Below, piece by piece: positions 60,901-64,000 of a DNA stretch of 64,000 bases (position 1 is its first letter; the number at the start of each line of letters is the position of its first letter). This DNA comes from Dicaeum eximium. Taxonomy: Eukaryota > Chordata > Aves > Passeriformes > Dicaeidae. The notes under the pieces are model-generated. The model was given only the letters and a program-made list of their open reading frames with translations. It made no database searches and had not been told where the DNA came from. Both the position numbers and the translations under genes were made by a program. The DNA lies in assembly GCA_013396995.1 (NCBI GenBank), contig VWZP01002200.1:620001-684000 (forward strand), given 5' to 3'.

Positions 60901-61590
60901 ACTCGGGCATGAAAATTAATCAAACAGATTTGGAAAAACATTATTATTCCTGTCAACAATAGGACACCAGGTCTTTTGTTGAGAACTTTTAGTTTGATTT
61001 CCACTTGCTCTCATTCCAAACTTAACGAGCTTTTTTTCTGCAGTGTAAATATTCCTTTTCTTATTTCCAGATGTGTTTACAAGGGTAGTCACATGGAATT
61101 ACTTGAATTGCAAGGAATGCAATCCCATCCTTTCCTAGTCTCAGCTTTGGTGGCTAAGCCCAAGCTTCAGGTCATCCTTGTTGCTCTTGTTGGGTTCCTG
61201 TTGCTTCTTCAGGATGTTGAAGCTTGAGGGAAGGGTCCAAAGGCTTTGCTGTGTGCAGTTTGACCTCTGCAAGATTTCAGCTGCTTGGTGGAGACAAGGC
61301 CAAAGCTGCCTGAGTTCAGCTTGCAATGTCCTTCTCAGTCATCATCTAAACAGTCTAGGGCTCAGTACCCCACCCATAATATGGTATTCGTTTTTCATCC
61401 CCTCCTCCTCAATTTCCCTATTTCTCTATATATTCTGGGAACAACTCTTGTCATCCTGCTGGGACAGCAGTGTCTTGGTGTAGATTTACTGTTGCATGGC
61501 TCTATATCCAGATGCACTGTTAAAAGACTTTTTTTATTGCTCATGTTTTTTAGATAAATTCCTGACAAACTCATGCACTTTTCTTTCTAG
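57999..61590 (+). other. EPHA5: Intron (3.6 kb)
   Basis: Non-coding. It contains a block at about 60640-60970 that is AT-rich yet keeps several CpGs and TAATTA-type motifs and may be a conserved regulatory element. It ends with a good acceptor, ACTTTTCTTTCTAG. No open frame with similarity to a known protein. Confidence 0.85.
60640..60970. promoter_or_regulatory. Candidate conserved non-coding element
   Basis: The block is AT-rich, with ATTAATTA, GAAATTAG and AAAATTAATC motifs together with isolated CpGs (GCTACGCC, CTAGCGAG, ACTCGGGC), and carries no repeat signature. Retained CpGs in an AT-rich intron are compatible with sequence constraint. This is inference only; it needs comparison with other birds and reptiles. 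Confidence 0.25.
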
Positions 61591-61652
61591 GCAAGCCAGT
61601 AATGATAGTGACTGAATACATGGAGAATGGCTCTCTGGATACATTTCTAAAG
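61591..61652 (+). CDS. EPHA5: EPHA5 exon: kinase hinge region
   Basis: A 62 bp exon encoding [21 protein letters not shown]. It covers strand beta 5, the hinge between kinase lobes (VTEYMENG) and the start of helix D. The Thr in IVTEY sits at the gatekeeper position of Eph kinases, which shapes the ATP pocket. Acceptor CTTTCTAG|GC, donor AAAG|GTATTA, ending in phase 0. The 62 bp length is the standard size of this exon across Eph genes. Confidence 0.96.
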
Positions 61653-62457
61653 GTATTACTTAGATCCTTTTTTCAGGGGGACCTGGAGCCTTGGTTAAGG
61701 TTTGGGTACTTTGTAGATGGTTAATGTCAATGACAATGTTTTCTGGGTGTTGGTGCTGTCTGGAAGCAGGAGTAGCTCAGTTGTCTCTTTGATCTGTGTT
61801 TACACAGCATTATGAAGGACCTGAGGCATGCAATGATAGAAACAGGTAAGAATAAATTGGAGGATATTACATTTACTTTAGGAGGCAGTGGAGGGTATTA
61901 ACTTATCCTGCAAAATGCGGTGTGGTTCAAGAGCAAATCCACACTGCAGCGTAGCAAACCCCAGACTTGTCGGAGTTTTTCCAAGAAATGTAAGAGCTAG
62001 AGAAGGGAGACTGAGGGAAGTGGTTAGAAATGCAATGTGGCAACATGGGGAAGAGCCCCTACCCCCTCAAGTGTTCCTGAACCCCTACAGGTAGGATTTC
62101 CATGCAACTTCGTGCCATTCCGTTGCCTGACTGAGAAACAGCCCAGCCTGGTGCCCTTATACACCTTATATATATGTGTTCACTCCAGTCACAGTCTCTT
62201 TATCAATCACCAGTAGATGCAGCTCACTCCTTGATCTCAAGTTAAAAGAACTACATTTCCTTAGCTTTGTCTCTGGAGATCCTAATCTAAACAGTGAAAC
62301 TTAGAAAAGCATCATGGTCAGAGCATGAGAGTAATGAATTATTCATTTTCCCGGTTTCCTTCCTTGGAGACTTGCCTTTGCATTTTTATTCATGCACACA
62401 CACAATGCTGAGGGTGCAGAGGCTCTCAGCTCATCAGATGTCTCCTTCCTTTTGCAG
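61653..62457 (+). other. EPHA5: Intron (0.8 kb)
   Basis: The shortest intron in the window, ending TCTCCTTCCTTTTGCAG. No repeats or additional exons recognised. Confidence 0.85.
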
Positions 62458-62667
62458 AAGAACGATGGGCAGTTCACCGTCATCCAGCTGGTCGGGATGC
62501 TGCGCGGCATTGCGTCGGGAATGAAGTACCTGTCTGACATGGGCTACGTGCACAGAGACCTGGCTGCCAGGAATATCCTCATCAACAGCAACCTGGTCTG
62601 CAAGGTGTCAGACTTCGGCCTCTCCAGAGTCCTAGAAGATGACCCCGAAGCAGCGTACACGACCAGG
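62458..62667 (+). CDS. EPHA5: EPHA5 exon: kinase catalytic loop, DFG and activation loop
   Basis: This 210 bp exon encodes [57 protein letters not shown] and [13 protein letters not shown]. It holds the catalytic Asp (codon 62557-62559 in HRDLAARN), the Mg-binding Asp of DFG (62611-62613) and the activation-loop Tyr (62656-62658 in AAYTTR). It is GC-richer than the adjacent introns. The donor CCAGG|GTCAGT is adequate, and the exon ends in phase 0. The following exon (GGKIPIRWT... in other Ephs) is not in the window. From memory the human protein has ISAGMKYL where this reads IASGMKYL. Confidence 0.97.
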
Positions 62668-64000
62668 GTCAGTTATGGGGATACCAAACTGATTGAGCTC
62701 AAGAGAAATGTATTTCTTGCCACATTTTGGTGTTCAGGCCCTCTAGCAAAGGGTTTCTACAGATCCAGAGCCTCTAAACTGCTCAAGAGGGTTAGATCAG
62801 GTGATAACAGTTAGTCATCACCAGATTAATTTTACAAATGCCTCTAATTTATAGTGGGGATGGCCAAATAACAGAGCTTAACTAATAACTGAAGTTGAAG
62901 TTGGGTAAACAAGTCAAATAGCAAACCTGGTTGAGAACTGCAAAAAAGGCACACTGCCCTCAGCATTACCTGGTTGAGAGTAATTTCTCCCAACCCAAGA
63001 AAGAGCTTTTCCAACCTCAGTGCTCTGCCCCTGCTCTGTCAACATGGCACTGGCACTGGAGAGAGCCTCCAATATTAATGGCAGTGATTGGCACACCTTG
63101 GACACGTCTTCTTACTGTGTTTTTCCAAGGATATTGTTTTGTGGGTGGTGGGAGCTGTCCTGAGTCACGTTCCCTGTTCCTGTGGACATCTTGGAAAGGC
63201 CTTTCAGCTTTTGTCAGTCATGGCCCCATGATGGGACTGAGTGCACAGCTGGACTGGCACTTCCCTGCAGGCTGAAGGGCTCTTGGCCAGCCCTGCTGTG
63301 GCTCCCATGTGCTCCCATGTGCTAATTGGCACTGCTGAGGATCTGGCCCTTCACTTAAGGCATGCGCTGCTGAGCTTGGGAATAAGTAATTATGGGAAGA
63401 AGAGACTTTTAAAAAGTTGCTTTGAAAATGTGTTCCAAATCATGTCTTTTTCCAGTAACAAACACTGCTGGGGGCATTCAGGGAGACCTTCCAATATTAA
63501 GCTCAACACGTAGAAGAAGGGAGTTAACAGCAAAATATTTTTTTTATATAAATCAAGAGAGACAACTCTTTAAATGCAATGAGAAAAGTATTCCTTAATC
63601 CAGACTCTCCCTTCCCTCCTCTTTCCCTTCTCAGAGCTGATCTGAAGTTTGATTTCTAAAGTGATAGAAAGGAGAAAAGGGAGCAGCAAAGGACATTTGA
63701 CAGCTGTGGCATCATTTTGAGTCCCACAGCAGAGGCCAAGCAGGCTGGTCTTTGCACACACAAAGATTTCTGTGCCTGCTACACAGATCTCTCTGCAGGA
63801 CAAGGTCTGCATTAAAAAAAAAAAAGAAAAAAGAAAAAAAGGGAATTACTTCCGCAGCAATTTGCATGAAGCCCTCGTTAGATCAAAGTCTTCCTCAGCT
63901 TCAGAACTGTCTGTTCCTCCCCCGCTCGCTCTCAGAAATGGAGGAACTGTATTCCCTTACCAACCCGTGCAACATAATTGAGATGTTGATCCTATACATG
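62668..64000 (+). other. EPHA5: Intron downstream of the activation-loop exon (partial)
   Basis: Non-coding to the end of the window. The exon's frame stays open for 48 codons past the donor, to a stop at 62812-62814, without resemblance to the kinase C-lobe. A perfect 10 bp tandem duplication (GCTCCCATGT) is at 63301-63320, and an A-rich run is at 63814-63840. Confidence 0.85.
63814..63840. repeat. A-rich low-complexity tract
   Basis: A12 followed by two further A-runs separated by single G residues. It is simple low-complexity sequence, and no retroposon body is seen next to it. Confidence 0.85.

Larger units (their letters stand above)
1..64000 (+). other. EPHA5: EPHA5 gene, internal portion (10 exons, partial at both ends)
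   Basis: All recognised coding exons lie on the + strand, in the order expected for an Eph receptor: FN3-1, FN3-2 in two exons, transmembrane helix, optional cassette, juxtamembrane exons, kinase N-lobe and activation loop. Splice phases join without a break: 1, 0, 1, 2, 2, 1, 1, 1, 0, 0. Exon sizes of 336, 125, 160, 106, 66, 68, 126, 186, 62 and 210 bp match the usual Eph pattern. EPHA5 is a plasma-membrane receptor tyrosine kinase that binds mainly GPI-anchored ephrin-A ligands and acts in axon guidance and synapse formation; this is knowledge of the family. The assignment to EPHA5 rests on [28 protein letters not shown] and the cassette peptide. The 5' exons and the 3' exons (kinase C-lobe, SAM) are outside the window. 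Confidence 0.95.

Noticed and set aside
62668..62814. Open-frame extension of the activation-loop exon
   Set aside because: The peptide after TTR does not resemble the kinase C-lobe, and the donor CCAGG|GTCAGT with the Eph-typical 210 bp length sets the exon end at 62667.

Overview
The window is an internal piece of one large vertebrate gene on the + strand, the Eph-family receptor tyrosine kinase EPHA5 (called Cek7 in chicken). Ten short exons, 62 to 336 bp each, can be placed with consensus splice sites and unbroken reading phase. Together they encode both fibronectin type III domains, the transmembrane helix, the juxtamembrane segment with its two regulatory tyrosines, and the N-lobe plus catalytic and activation loops of the kinase. 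The signal peptide, ligand-binding domain and cysteine-rich exons lie upstream of base 1. The kinase C-lobe, SAM domain and PDZ-binding tail lie beyond base 64000. The gene call rests on characteristic peptides (for example [41 protein letters not shown] and FLKKNDGQF) that I recognise as EPHA5 rather than EPHA3, EPHA4 or EPHA7.

The organism is most likely a bird. The introns contain 3' ends of CR1 LINEs with typical avian wording (GATGATC...TTCCAAC...ATTCTGTGA), few other interspersed repeats, no Alu- or L1-like sequence, and compact intron sizes. A few very old MIR-like SINE relics are also visible.

Layout: 1-5048 is the end of an upstream intron. 5049-5384 is FN3 domain 1. 5385-32383 is a 27 kb intron holding most of the repeats. 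32384-32508 and 35269-35428 are FN3 domain 2, split over two exons. 39418-39523 is the transmembrane exon. 48758-48823 is a 66 bp in-frame cassette exon just inside the membrane. 55231-55298 and 56666-56791 encode the juxtamembrane segment and the start of the kinase. 57813-57998, 61591-61652 and 62458-62667 encode the kinase N-lobe through the activation loop. 62668-64000 is intron.

No second gene, RNA gene, CRISPR array or intact mobile element was found, and I do not see an undescribed system here. The observations most worth following concern splicing: the conserved 22-codon juxtamembrane cassette with TGCATG motifs downstream, the triple in-frame AG acceptor of the transmembrane exon, and intron read-through forms that would make kinase-less receptors. 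A few intronic blocks look like conserved regulatory DNA. All comparisons to human or chicken EPHA5 are from memory and were not computed.
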